From positions 5,102,144 to 5,166,143 of the forward strand of contig CM030862.1 of the NCBI GenBank assembly GCA_018105865.1: a DNA stretch of 64,000 bases, written 5' to 3'. Shown piece after piece: positions 1-10,989 of this stretch (within the stretch, counting starts at the first letter, position 1; each line of letters begins with the position of its first letter). Both the position numbers and the translations under genes were made by a program. The stretch is from Metaphire vulgaris. Lineage: Eukaryota > Annelida > Clitellata > Crassiclitellata > Megascolecidae. The notes beneath the pieces are model-generated. The model searched no databases. It was not told the origin of the DNA and worked only from the letters and a program-made list of their open reading frames with translations.

Positions 1-24
1 GAGTTACAGTTATTATTATTATTA

Positions 25-440
25 TTAATTGGACAATTTATATAGCACTGTAGCATAGTGAAAATACCAAAGTCAAAAGCACTTTGACAACGCTGACATG
101 TCAATGAAGGTAAGAAGGGGACGATGTTAAAAATCCACTTAGATGGTAACAAGAACTTCGCCGCCGTAAAGAAATCCGGTATTGAGTCCTTAAGAAGTGT
201 AAGAAGCGGTCCCTCCTAGAAATAGTTCAGCAACATTGACACGCCAATGAGTAACGGGAGTAGATGTTGAGAATCCGCAAGTTGAAAGTAAGAATTCTCC
301 ATGAGTAGCATCGGCCAGTGTAATCCTAAGAAGCAGTCTCCCGAAAGAATAGTTCGTTCCCGAAGTCGACAAGACTGACGAAGATGGAGATTCAACGATG
401 TCAAGAGTAGCAATCAATCGCCGCTCCATTGACTTTCATG
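25..440 (-). mobile_element. CR1/L2-like retrotransposon 3' end, diverged
   Basis: Read on the minus strand, this ends in a 'tatatagc'-type motif (around 40-50) followed by a short TTA run, which is the usual layout of CR1/L2 3' tails here. The block around 130-330 is recognisably the same sequence, in the same orientation, as 56580-56810 (shared pieces such as 'aaaatccact', 'cgccgtaa' and 'aaatccgg'). No open reading frame of useful length is conserved between the two copies, so this is probably 3' untranslated sequence. Family assignment is inference. Confidence 0.4.
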
Positions 441-1108
441 CAGCAACCGATTAAACGGATGACCTTGGCAGATTCTCAACGGGTGAACGATTGACTATAA
501 ACTCCAGAACGACGTGAAGAAAGTACAGGACGACGAGATCCTCCTCAGAAATCCAGCGAGCGGCACGCAGTTCTCGCGAAGATGGAAGCAACGTCAGAAC
601 AGCAGTCAGTCGCATCCATGCCAAGTAGCAGCATAGCGCTACATGAATGGCCGCCATTAACGGAAGAATGGCGACGACCGACTGAAACGTTCAGAACGAC
701 AGGAAAATGCGAGAACTCTTCGGAAAACCGACGGACGAATCTCTAATCCTTGCACCGGAACGTGAATTCAGGCGCAAAACGCGCAGAATTGCCGAAAAAC
801 GACAACGAATCGCATGCAGTTGTCGGCGTTGCACAGTCAGAATTCTGAGAGTGACAGCCACACAGTGATTGACCAGAAATTGACGGTAATTACCAAGATT
901 ACAGTGGGTTTCCCATGGTAACCCTTACTGTGTCACTTTAGTGCAAGGGTTGTGGAATACGAAAGTTTTTAGACAAAACTGCAGTTACAGTTGATAAAGT
1001 CACTAAATTCTTGATCCACCAGATCTTCATCTCATGGCATTCTCCTTTGTCCTCTGAATCCCGGATTAATGGATAAATGATAGTGTCTGACTGACCCCCA
1101 CTTTTGGC
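441..1108. other. No recognisable feature
   Basis: Mixed-composition sequence with several CG-containing words. Short ORFs on both strands show no domain or motif I recognise. It may be more of the repeat to the left. Confidence 0.5.
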
Positions 1109-1116
1109 TATAGTTT

Positions 1117-1149
1117 TGGATAGAGTCCTGGCAGCCAGGACTCTATCCA
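1117..1149. repeat. Perfect 15-bp hairpin
   Basis: The arms 1117-1131 (tggatagagtcctgg) and 1135-1149 are exact reverse complements with a 3-base loop. A related but imperfect sequence occurs in reverse orientation near 13700-13755 (words 'actctatcca' and 'ggctatag' are shared). The hairpin lies outside the left satellite array and the relative lies outside the right one, so it may belong to the edge of the large inverted structure. Confidence 0.8.
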
Positions 1150-1287
1150 TAGCGCTGGAGCCCCATCAATGATTGGTCCGTTTCTTGTCACGTGGACCAT
1201 GCTATCCTTGTATTGGCTTTGTTAAGGAATCAATTAATTAGGTTTCAGTGATTTAAGTGGCAACTTATCCAATAGCGGACTGTATCA

Positions 1288-1600
1288 ACACATCACATTG
1301 TTAGTTATTAACTTGAGACATGTAGCTGGTCTGGAAAAACCATGTCTTCAGGTGCTTCTTGAACATGTTGAGTGATGAAAAGTTTTGCATAGTAGAGGGC
1401 AGACTATTCCAGGTCTTCGCAGCAGTAACTGGGAAGATACAATCACCTACCGAAGTGAGGGATGTACAATTGTACATGGGACATGTAGCGTCTTAGCAGA
1501 GGCTGACTTCAAACGCTGTTGGCCCTCTAGATCTGCTGTCCGCTGCAGTTCAGCCTTACGATATGCCGGGCCTATACCGTGTAGACAATGAGGTATGGTT
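1288..1600 (-). mobile_element. CR1/L2-like retrotransposon 3' fragment
   Basis: This 310-bp segment is about 85-90 % identical by eye to 33040-33340, the 3' end of the long minus-strand CR1-type element at 33.0-35.8 kb. It therefore encodes the last part of a reverse-transcriptase ORF plus a short tail, broken by small changes. It is 5'-truncated, as expected for LINE insertion. Confidence 0.75.
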
Positions 1601-1679
1601 TTTATTATGCATTTTACATATAGCAAAAGATTGAATGCTTAATATTTTTACTTAATAAAAGACATGTTGCTTTTGTTAT

Positions 1680-2095
1680 GTGTTTTACAATTATACTGTA
1701 GCACAAACAGCTGCAACAGTAGCAATAGTGAAGTATGAGCAATGATTCAATAGCAGATGTATTAATATATAATACATACAGTAATGAACAGCAAAAACTG
1801 TAATAGTATATAGAGATATGTAATAATAGAAATGACTGCTGTAATAGCAATAGTAGAGCAGCTGTTGTCATACCTGCAGTGGATTAATAGCTAAATAATA
1901 GTAACAACAACAGCATATGGGTAGTAGAAGTAAAAGCACAAATAATAATAGAGTTAGTACTACATAATTGCATAGCAGCGGTAGCAGCAGTAACAGCAGC
2001 AGTTGTAGTATCAAAATTAGCAGTATATAATAGCAGTGCCAATGTCTATCGCCATAGTAGCAGTAGTAGCCGTCGCTATCGTTCTTACTACAAAT
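1680..2095. repeat. Degenerate CAG/TAG/AAT low-complexity tract
   Basis: Imperfect trinucleotide-rich sequence (agcag, tagtag, aataat words). It separates the CR1 fragment from the satellite array. Nothing coding is seen. Confidence 0.7.
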
Positions 2096-2113
2096 ACTTT
2101 ATAGCCATATAAC

Positions 2114-4010
2114 TACGTCTATAAAGCTAGCAGCGGATTTGATATTCAGATATTCGCACATTCGCTCCATAGAGATGTCCAATAGCCTAAATATAACTTC
2201 ATCATACAATTAAATATTTCTAATACTTTTTAAAATTCTGCCTATGCCTACACCGAGTGCTAGCCCTCTGGGCTCTACCCCTCCAATATTGAGTCAATAT
2301 CTCTTGTACATCAAAAGTGCTGGGTCATTTAGACATTCAATAATGCTATTTAATAGCCTAAAAATTCATACTTGGTAAATTAATTTTTTATGCAACTTTT
2401 TAAAATTCTGCCTATATCTACACCGAGTGCTAGCCCTCTGGGCTCTACCCCTAAAATAGTGTGTCAATATCTCTTGCAGGTCAAAAGTGCTGGGCCATTT
2501 AGACATTCACCAATGCTATTTAATAGCCTAAAATATTCATACAGGGTAAAATAATTTTTTATGCAACTTTTTAAAATTCTGCCTATATCTACACCGAGTG
2601 CTAGCCCTCCGGGCTCTACCCCTGAAATATTGTGTCAATATCTCTTGCAGGTCAAAAGAGCTGGGCCATTTAGACATTCACCAATGCTATTTAATACCCT
2701 AAAATATTGGGTAAAATAATTTTTATGCAACTTTTAAAATTCTACCTATATCTACACAAGTGCTAGCCCTCTGGGCTCACCCTCAATGTTGAGTCAATAT
2801 CTCTTGTACATCAAAAGTGCTGGGCCATTTAGACATTCACCAATGCTATTTAATAGCCTAAAATATTCATACAGGTTAAATTAACTTTCTATGCAACTTT
2901 TTAAAATTCTGCCTATGCCTACACCGTGTGCTAGCCCTCTGGGCTCTACCCCTCCAATATTGAGTCAATATCTCTTGTACATCAAAAGTGCTGGGTCATT
3001 TAGACATTCATGCTATTTAATAGCCTAAAATATTTATACAGGGTAAAATAATTTTTATGCAACTTTTTACAATTCTGCCTATGCCCTGCTAGCCCTCTTG
3101 TCTCTACCCCTCCAATATTGAGTCAATATCTCTTGTACATCAAAAGTGCTGGGCCATTTAGACATTCACCAATGCTATTTAATAGCCTAAAATTCATACT
3201 TAGTAAATTAATTTTTATGCAACTTAAAATTCTGCCTATATCAACTTTTTAAAAGCCCTCTGCCTTCTACCCCTGAAATATTGAGTCAATATCTCTTGCA
3301 GGTCAAAAGTGCTGGGCCATTTAGACATTCACCAATGCTATTTAATAACCTAAAAATTCACAAAGGGTAAATTAATTTTTTATGCAACTTTTTAAAATTC
3401 TGCCTGTATCTACACCGAGTGCTAGCCCTCTGGGCTCTACCCCTCCAATATTGAGTCAATATATCTTGTACATCAAAAGTGCTGGGTCATTTAGACATTC
3501 ACCAATGCTATTTAATAGCCTAAAATATTCATACAGGGTAAAATAATTTTTTATGCAACTTTTTAAAATTCTGCCTATGCCTACACCGAGTGCAAGCCCT
3601 CTTGTCTCTACCCCTCCAATATTGAGTCAATATTTCTTGTACATCAAAAGTGCTGGGTCATTTAGACATTCACCGATGCTATTTAATAGCCTAAAAATTC
3701 ATACTTAGTAAATTAATTTTTTATGCAACTTTTTAGAATTCTGCCTATATCTACACCGAGTGCTAGCCCTCTGGGTTCTACCCCTGAAATATTGAGTCAA
3801 TATCTCTTGCAGGTCAAAAGTGCTGGGCCATTTAGACATTCACCAATGCTATTTAATAGCCTAAAATATTCATACAGGGTAAATTAACTTTCTATGCAAC
3901 TTTTTAAAATTCTGCCTATGCCTACACCGAGTGCTAGCCCTCTGGGCTCTACCCCTCCAATATTGAGTTAATATCTCTTGTACATCAAAAATCTTGGGCC
4001 ATTTAGATCT
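2114..4010 (+). repeat. Left array of ~170-bp satellite with unique outer edge
   Basis: The word 'ctgcctat' or a close variant recurs at 2239, 2408, 2579, 2742, 2909, 3075, 3232, 3400, 3571, 3741 and 3912, so there are 11 units of 157-171 bp. Units differ by substitutions and small deletions. The array starts with an edge of about 113 bp (2114-2227) that is not repeated inside it but reappears inverted at 13470-13583. The unit contains 'gctagccctc', 'gggctctacccc' and 'tttagacattcaccaatgct'. No ORF is conserved. It is best seen as one arm of the inverted structure described in the findings. Confidence 0.9.
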
Positions 4011-4089
4011 TCTTGTTAATTGTCTTTTGTGTACTTGTTTGCATCAATCAGAACATGGTAGTGTTAATATTAAGATCATAAGGCATGGC

Positions 4090-4830
4090 TGTTTGGTTTG
4101 TTTGTTTGGTTTGGCTTGGTTGAGCGCTATGGACTGTTGATAAACATTGAGAAGACAAAGACAATGGTGTTTGGCGACAAAGAGATCAAAAGAAAAATTA
4201 AAGTAAATGGAATAGAAGTAGAGAACGTAGAAAACTTCACCTATCTTGGAAGCAATATGACACATGACTTATACTGCAGACAAGAGGTCACAAGAAGAGC
4301 AGCAAGAGCTCTGATCAACTGATGCCAATGGATAAGATCTGGAAAAGCAAATCAATAAGCACTGAAACAAAAAAGAAAATACTCGAAACCTGTATCTTCA
4401 GCAGCTTTTTATATGGATGCGAAACATGGACCATCACCAAAGATCTGGAAAGAAAAATACTAGCCTTTGAAAGAAAATGTTATAGAAAAATACTACGAAT
4501 CGGATGGGTCGAAAAAATCACAAATGAAGAACTATACAGGAGAATTCAGCCCAAACAAACCATGCTGGAAAGAGTAAAACAAAGGAAACTCCAACTTTTC
4601 AGACACATATGCAGAATGAAAGAGGACAGAAAGATCAAAGCTCTAATGTTTGGAATAATGGAGGGTGTCAATAAGAGAGGGAGACCACACAAGGAATGGT
4701 GTGATGATATTGAAGAATGGTGTGGAAGCAGTTTACAGGATCTTAGTCACAGAGCAACGGACAGGAAAGAATGGCAGAAAACTGTGGAGATGGCATTATA
4801 CACCAACGGGCGATGAGCCCATGGTTAATG
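4090..4830 (+). pseudogene. LINE reverse transcriptase C-terminal fragment with GATGAT tail
   Basis: Two adjacent reading frames (4098-4322 and 4322-4816) join over a small indel and encode the region after the catalytic core: the 'KTKTMVFG' and 'FTYLGS' motifs, 'FLYGCETW', and the closing 'RGRPHKEW..DIEEW' motif. This order is typical of the thumb/connection part of non-LTR reverse transcriptases. The palm with the FADD box is absent, so this is a 5'-truncated copy. It is nearly identical to 48270-49140, which keeps part of the palm. The 3' end is a short (GATGAT)n run at about 4828-4842. The fragment lies just inside the left satellite array. Confidence 0.85.
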
Positions 4831-5029
4831 ATGATGATGATGATGTTTGGTTTGGAATACCCCATTAGATTGTTCCTCTGGCAATATCATTGACCTTTCC
4901 ATCTTGAACTGGCTCTTGTTGTGAATTAAATAAGTTGGTGTGCCATAGAATATCTTGGAAGGAAAAAAGGACAAATGGTGAAGTGTTAAAATAAAAGGTA
5001 CAAATGTGTCAACAATGGAAACTGTCTTT

Positions 5030-5300
5030 CTTTTGACCTGTACAGAAAAGCCATGAAGACTCAATACCAAGGACAATACAACAGGGCATAATGCCTGAAA
5101 AGAGGAAGCGAGGTTGACCAAACTGTAGATGTACAGACGCCATAGAACATTGGACTGTGATCAAACTAACATCAGCTATAAGAGCAACAGAAAGTAGAGA
5201 CTACTGGAATCATATCACTCGTTCTGCCACCTCAACTTCAGACAATGAGGGAAAAAAGCATCTGATATTGAAGATGCCATCGACTGATGTCATGGGCATT
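5030..5300 (+). pseudogene. LINE reverse transcriptase 3'-terminal scrap
   Basis: In the frame around 5085-5270 there are 'KRKRG.PN' and 'TSAIRATESRDYW' and a tail of 'TSTSDNEGK' type. These match the end of the ORF at 8610-9215 ('GKRKRGRPNR', 'SSSNNEGK'). Stops and indels break the frame. It is a very short, diverged member of the 8.5-9.2 kb LINE family. Confidence 0.6.
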
Positions 5301-5392
5301 ATGACATTGAGTTGAATGATTTATACTTAATTTATATCTCCATTCAATGTTGTTTCATAAAGATGAATCAAAGGAATAAACATATAAACTAA

Positions 5393-5624
5393 TATATAAT
5401 ATATATATATTAATTGATTCTAATCAATTAATTGCTGCAGCTGTAACCTGGACACATGCAATAGCTGGTTCCCATTGAAGATTCTAGCTTAAAGATATTG
5501 ATTCCAGTTCTTGCTTATTCATGAAATCTGCTGGCAGGCCGCAATTTGTGTGATAGAGAAAGAGAAATTTGTGCACTTAAAGTTAATGCTAAAAATTTTC
5601 AATATGCTATACTACTACTACTAC

Positions 5625-5665
<41 letters not shown>
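5393..5665. repeat. AT and AAT microsatellites
   Basis: A short (AT)n lies at about 5393-5412 and an (AAT/ATA)n of about 55 bp at 5611-5667. The sequence between them is AT-rich with no coding signal. Confidence 0.8.
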
Positions 5666-5668
<3 letters not shown>

Positions 5669-5774
5669 TAAGAAAATAAAGAAACTACATATAGTGGTTT
5701 GAGGAAAGAGCTAGAAATTGAAGATATTGCAGATATATAACTCGGAGACAAACACATCCTCTATTCTTTAATGC

Positions 5775-5835
5775 CATAAGAAAATTCGTTGCGGAGAAAA
5801 GCCATATGTTTGTAAATTATGTGAAAAACATTCAG
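5775..5835 (+). pseudogene. Decayed C2H2 zinc-finger linker and finger start
   Basis: The frame from 5775 reads HKKI, then a GEKPYVCKLC motif: the conserved inter-finger linker (TGEKPY) followed by the C-x2-C of a Kruppel-type finger. The frame breaks soon after, so the distal histidines are lost. Similar scraps recur at about 6870-6925, 8373-8495 and, on the minus strand, 10180-10395. Confidence 0.6.
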
Positions 5836-5944
5836 TGTTAATTAACCCTTTAACAGGGGAATAAAATTTTACAAACCCTCCCCAGTCTGGGTAATTAATT
5901 TTGGGTAAAGGCGTTTATATGAAAATGTAAACATATAAATTTTA

Positions 5945-6615
5945 AATTTACCATATTTGAGGCTATATAGAAGCTAGAATAATGAGGTTTGCAATCGTTG
6001 TTTAGCATTTTTATTGTTCTTTCTAACGATCCGTGCCAAAAAAAAAATTTTTGGGTGGGGTCCACCCTACAGCCTAAAATAGGGCCCCTCCCCAAGGTTT
6101 TTTTAAAAATTTTGTTCAAAGCCCAATAGCAAAACGTTTTCAGCGGTGACCTCCCTAATGTGAGCGGAAAAGTTCTAGGCGGATATAATTGGAACAGAAT
6201 AGTTCAAAAATTTTGAAGATCGGACCAAATTTGGGGTAGTTATCGCCAAACCCCAGAACTCATTGCTCGGAGAAATGAACATTTTGCAAAAATTTTTCAA
6301 TCTGAAAAAGCGAACATCTCAGTATATTTCAGGCTATATAGAAGCTAAAAAGATGAGGTTTGCACATTGTTTAGCATTTTATTGTTCTTTCTAACCATCC
6401 GTGCCCAAAAAAATTTTTTGGGGTAGGGTCCACTCTACAGCCTAAAATCGGACCCCCTCAAAAATTTTTTTTTCAAAGCTCAATAGCAAAAATTTTCAAC
6501 GGTGACCCCTCTAGTGTGAGCGACAAAGTTGTAGAAAAGTGTAATAGGAACAGAATAGTTCAAAAATTTTGAAGATCGGACCAAATTTGGGGTAGTTATC
6601 GCAAACCCTATAAAT
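5945..6615. repeat. Tandem duplication, ~370-bp unit
   Basis: Two diverged copies run in the same direction. Both contain 'aggctatatagaagcta' (5951 and 6332 regions), a run of A then T (6037 and 6404), 'acagcctaaaat', and 'gaagatcggaccaaatttgg' (6211 and 6572 regions). Function is unknown; it may be an old repeat element duplicated in place. Confidence 0.8.
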
Positions 6616-6869
6616 GTCTATTTTCAAAGCCAATAATCCGACTCTCGGTCGAATAAGGCCTATTTTCCTTGCTTAGGGTGGCAACACTAGCTAAAATTGA
6701 GCTACCATCTATCGAATGAATAGATACTAAAGAGGTATATAGCATTGGGCGTGTCTCAGCTAAATAACGCAAACGCTACTAAACTACACGACGTCTGAGC
6801 GACGTTGCGCCCAAATAGTGAACGGCGGTGGACGACGTCGGAGCGACGTTGCGCCCACTTGAGAGGTTA
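6616..6869. other. GC-richer spacer with a short direct repeat
   Basis: The word 'gagcgacgttgcgccca' occurs twice about 43 bp apart (6796 and 6840 regions), each preceded by 'cgacgtc'. No ORF or known motif is seen. Confidence 0.6.
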
Positions 6870-6925
6870 AGGCCAAGAAAGAATTCATTCTGGAGAAAAG
6901 CCATATGTATGTAAAATATGAACTA
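6870..6925 (+). pseudogene. Decayed C2H2 zinc-finger linker
   Basis: The frame reads ERIHSGEKPYVCKI before a stop: the last histidine of one finger, the TGEKPY-type linker, and the first cysteine of the next. This is the best-preserved of the finger scraps and supports a lost multi-finger exon at this locus. Confidence 0.6.
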
Positions 6926-7084
6926 TTGCTCTATCACTAAGTAATGATCTTTACGGAGGTCTAACAGTCACCCCTGATTGCACATGCCAGCTAGAATGTC
7001 AAATTTATAAAACCATCTCGCTGACTGTATGTGCTTCTGGGTTTTACAAATGACGAAACAAAAAAGCAAGCCTTCAAGGAAAAG

Positions 7085-7345
7085 TTCTATTCCATTTAGA
7101 CATTCGCCAATGCTATTTAATAACCAAAAAATTCCTACTTGCTAAATTAATTTTTTATTCAACTTTTAAAATTTCTGCCTACATCTACATCGAATGTTAG
7201 GCCAGTGGACTATACAAATCCAATATGAAGTCAATATTTCTGGTACATCAAAAGTTTTGGGCCATTTAGACATTCGCCAATGCTATTTAATAGCCTAAAA
7301 ATTCATACTCCGTACATTAATTCTTTATGCAACTTTTGATATTTC
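7085..7345 (+). repeat. Diverged satellite units (two), left orientation
   Basis: 'catttagacattcgccaatg' occurs at about 7096 and 7262, each followed by 'ctatttaata', and one 'tctgcctacatctacatcg' lies between them, so the ~170-bp satellite is present as nearly two units. They are much more diverged than the arrays, and in the same direction as the left array. They are probably relics of an older amplification. Confidence 0.8.
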
Positions 7346-8372
7346 TAAATAATTTTACAGTGATAGTTTTGGTCTAATGAGTGGAAGAAATTGCAGATAT
7401 TCTCTATTCTGAATTGAGAGAATTTGATGATCTTGCTTAACTGTTTTAACAGATAAATGGCGGTTATGAATTTAACGGTGCAAAACCGTAAGTGATAGGT
7501 TGTATAGCAAAATGCCTTTAGTTTAGGCATGTCTCTGATATTATTCAGTAGGCAAATTAGACTTTTGAAATTTTAATTATTTTTAAGGCATAATTAGAAT
7601 CGGCTTATTTTTATGTACAGAAGAGTGTAGGCCTATGCAATTTGAATGTATATTACCGGTACATTGGGTACGATGACATTGATTTTATATCATTTATTTT
7701 ATTGCAAAATTTGTCTCCTAAGGCATACATGCCTACCAGATATTTCTTTAGTATTTGCATTTGAAGGAAGTAATCACTGAACAACATACCGGCATATATA
7801 TTTTTAAAGCCAACAATTTTCATAAGGATGCCTTTTTAATGAACACTTTGTTTAGCTTAAAGTTTTTCAACTACAGACAGTCAGCCAAAGCAACATTGCA
7901 CATGCAAAGCATGGGAAGATAGGAATACTGTTATATAAACATGTGCAGTGGCGCTTCCACTGTGGTGATGATGGGGATGCCTTCACCCACCAGGACTCCG
8001 GATGACCATTTTAGCCTGTCAACCTATTTTCTGGTGAGTGTTTAAAAATGTAGTGAAAAATACTGTTAATTATCTTTTTTGCCTGTCGGCCTTTTTGGCA
8101 AGGTTTATTAACATTTAGTGGGCAAAGCACCAACATTGACCTTTTTTCCTTTCTTTTTTTCTTCACATTCCATCCCACCACCAACTTACTATAAACTTTT
8201 ATCCATCCTTCCCACCAATAATTTCTGGAATTGCCACATATAATATGTGGCAAAGCATTTGCTCACCATTAGTAGATTGAACATTCATGAAAATACCTTT
8301 TTTTAAAAAGGCGAGAAACCGTATTCTCTATACAAGCAATACAAAATAATTCAATTAAGTCACCTTAAACAA
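7346..8372. other. AT-rich non-coding stretch
   Basis: No ORF of interest. A small palindrome 'cagtggcgcttccactg' lies at about 7946 and resembles a hAT terminal motif, but I could not find a partner end. A scrap reading GEKPYS near 8310 may be another zinc-finger linker remnant. Confidence 0.4.
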
Positions 8373-8494
8373 CATGAAGCAATTCTTACAGGAGTAAAGC
8401 CGTCTGCTTGTAAAATATGTGATAAACCATGAAGACATTTATCAGCCTTCAACGCCCTGAAAGAAGTAATACCGGAGAAAAACCGTATGTTTTA
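8373..8494 (+). pseudogene. Decayed C2H2 zinc-finger scraps
   Basis: Frames here read 'TGVKPSACKICDKP' (linker plus C-x2-C) and, about 70 bp later, a second degraded linker 'PEKNRM'. The segment ends where a LINE fragment begins. It adds to the evidence for a former zinc-finger array spread over 5.7-8.5 kb. Confidence 0.5.
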
Positions 8495-9230
8495 GGTATT
8501 TTAGGCAATCAAAAAATATGGCCTACACCTTAATGAAACTAAAACAAAAATAATAACAACAAATGGAAAGAAAATTAAGATTACTGTTAATGAAAAGAAT
8601 CTTGAACAGGTGGACAAATTCACATATCTAGGAGCAATAATCAGCAGTAATGGAAATCTTGAAGAAGAAATAAACTCACGATTAGGAAAAGGCAGAGAAG
8701 TAATGAGGAGATTAAAAACTGTCTGGAAAAGCAACAAAATCAGCATGAAAAACAAAGGAAGATTAATGGAATGTATGGCATGGAGTGTAGCAACTTATGG
8801 ATGTGAAAGCTGGACCATCAAAAAGAAAATAAGACAAAGACTAGATGCCTTCGAAATGTTTTATCTCAGAACAATGCAAAGAATATCATGGACAGAAAAA
8901 CAAACAAATGAAGAAGTCATGAAAAAAGCAAATACCAAACGAAAATTCTTTAACATCTGCCAAAGACGAAAATTGAGTTATTTTGGTCATATACAAAGAA
9001 ACAACAAAGATAGCCTACAGCAAACAATACAACAAGGTATCATGCCAGGAAAAAGAAAAAGAGGTCGGCCGAACAGAAGATGGGTGGACGACATAGAAGA
9101 ATGGACTGGAATGGCTATAACAACAGCAATAAAAGCATCTAAAGAAAGAACTACCTGGAAATGCCTGATTCATGACGTCACCTCATCTTCAAATAATGAA
9201 GGAAAGAGGAAATGATGATGATGATGTAAT
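8495..9230 (+). pseudogene. LINE reverse transcriptase C-terminal fragment with GATGAT tail
   Basis: The open frame 8610-9215 (201 aa) and the sequence just upstream encode 'NETKTK', 'DKFTYLGAIIS', 'ATYGCESWTI', 'QRRKLSYFGHI' and 'KRKRGRPNRRWVDDIEEW', then a short charged tail. This is the post-palm region of a non-LTR reverse transcriptase. It is the same general family as 4090-4830 but clearly a different subfamily. The 3' end is (GATGAT)n. The 201-residue frame is intact, so this insertion is younger than its surroundings, but without the palm it cannot be active. Confidence 0.85.
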
Positions 9231-10179
9231 CACTCTTGAATGCCATTATATAATTCATGCCGGAGAAATAAGCTTAATTGAGTTTCACATTAATTTAATT
9301 AAAATAATTGACAATTAAATGACTTCAATTGATTGAAATTAAATACTTCATTATATCAAACGTTTACTATATGAGTTAGCATTGTTAATATATACGATAA
9401 GGGGAGGTGTAGTATTCTGCATGATCTATAGAAAGGAAGGAAATAGCAACATATTTTAATAGTTATCATAAGGACGAGGTTGAATTTAGGCTATGAAATA
9501 AATTTGTATAAACACTGAATGGGCAGAAACTTTTTATGTAAAGGAACTGCAACCTGCAAAATGATTGATACACATAAGTCAATTAAAGTTGTTAAGGTGT
9601 TCCAATATATACATATATGAATAGGTATACATATATTCCGGTGACAGAAAAAAGTTTCATAAAATCGTAGGTCTCCTTTGAATCTAATAAGCTAACTATT
9701 CTAAATAACAATCTGCACAGAAGTGTAAAAACAATATAACTTTGACATAGAATAAGAACTATAAAGTGTATGGTACAACTTACAATTACTCTACTTGAAA
9801 TGTTAATGAAAAATATATTTCAGTAACTTCCTCTCACATACAATCTTATATAACCAATACCAAAAAACCACCGGAATTAATTACATCCATATTTGCAAAC
9901 CATACAGTAATGGTCTCTCTTAATTCATATGCATTACACTCTATTGTACTCAAACCTTATTGTCTCGTTCTCAGATGGCAAATCCTTGTAATGTTTTTAA
10001 AACATTTATGTGACTATAATAATGATGGGTAACATATTTACATGAAGCACAATAAGCACAGTGAAGAGTACGTAAAATAAGAAACTTCTTATATTGTACA
10101 AATATGTCATCGCCAAAAAAACTACATAAGAATGTTCTTTAAAAGGATTCCCAGTCCAACATCTAAATTTTTAAAATGA
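9231..10179. other. AT-rich non-coding stretch
   Basis: No ORF. Near 9255 a scrap 'HAGEISL' may be a degraded zinc-finger linker on the plus strand. On the minus strand around 9990-10080 a 'C-A-Y-C' followed by several histidines may be another decayed finger. Otherwise I see nothing. Confidence 0.4.
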
Positions 10180-10395
10180 TTCAAGAGCTACACTTTGGAG
10201 TAAAATAGATTTCTCCAAAGGCATCCAAGAGTGGAAAAAATACTGAATGATTTATCACTCATTTCACCAACATCCCGCTTGTTGTCTGTATGAACTCTTT
10301 CTTGGCATTCATGACTGGTTTAATGACTACATAATTTGTCACATACTGTGCTCAAATACGGTTTCTCTCCTCTCTTAATTCTTCCAAAGCTCTCA
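10180..10395 (-). pseudogene. Decayed C2H2 zinc-finger scrap, minus strand
   Basis: Read on the minus strand from about 10390, the frame gives a 'GEKPY' linker, then 'CDKLC', a stop, and 'HECQERVH' (an H-x6-H-like pair). This is the same kind of relic as those at 5.8-8.5 kb but in the opposite orientation, as are the satellite arrays around it. Confidence 0.5.
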
Positions 10396-10410
10396 AGGCT
10401 CACTGGTTAA

Positions 10411-10470
10411 GAGTTAACCTGTGGGTCGCGACCCCAACGGGCAATGGCGGTTCGAGGATTTCAGGTTGGG
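10411..10470. mobile_element. hAT MITE terminal fragment
   Basis: The word 'aacctgtgggtcgcgacccc' is shared with the left end of the complete MITE at 63579-63915. The outer 'cagcggttctc' has decayed and the right half of the element is missing. Confidence 0.6.
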
Positions 10471-10489
10471 GCTTAAATGAATTCATATG

Positions 10490-10640
10490 AAGTTGGCGGG
10501 GATGAAAAAAGTTGCATAAGAAATTAATTTACCGAGTGTTAATTTTTTAGGCTATTAAATAGCATTGACCAAATTCTAGGCGGGCCAACACTTTTATTTA
10601 CGAGATATTTTGACATAATATTGGAGTTGTATAGTCCAGA
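10490..10640 (-). repeat. Diverged single satellite unit, right orientation
   Basis: It contains 'aagttgcataagaaattaat', 'aggctattaaatagcattg' and a degraded 'acgagatatt' block, in the same orientation as the right array. It is separated from that array by a TTA microsatellite. Confidence 0.75.
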
Positions 10641-10835
10641 TGTCTAACTCATGGTCTGTAAATAGCCAAATATTTTATAAGTTATATAACAAACTAATTT
10701 AACAATGAAGTCTATTTTAGGCTTATTTTTCACTCTGACTGATCTCTGGAATGACCTGGTCTTCTGCGGATGTATTTGAAGTACAATCGATTGATACCCT
10801 TGGGTGTTTGAAATGGTGCTATAGTAGTGCATAAT

Positions 10836-10988
<153 letters not shown>

Positions 10989-10989
10989 G

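Noticed and set aside
216..657. Small minus-strand ORFs as genes
   Set aside because: They overlap in different frames, show no motif, and the sequence is related to a non-coding block at 56580-56810.
2180..4010. Satellite array as a CRISPR or as a protein repeat gene
   Set aside because: The unit is ~170 bp with no spacers, and no reading frame is kept across units.
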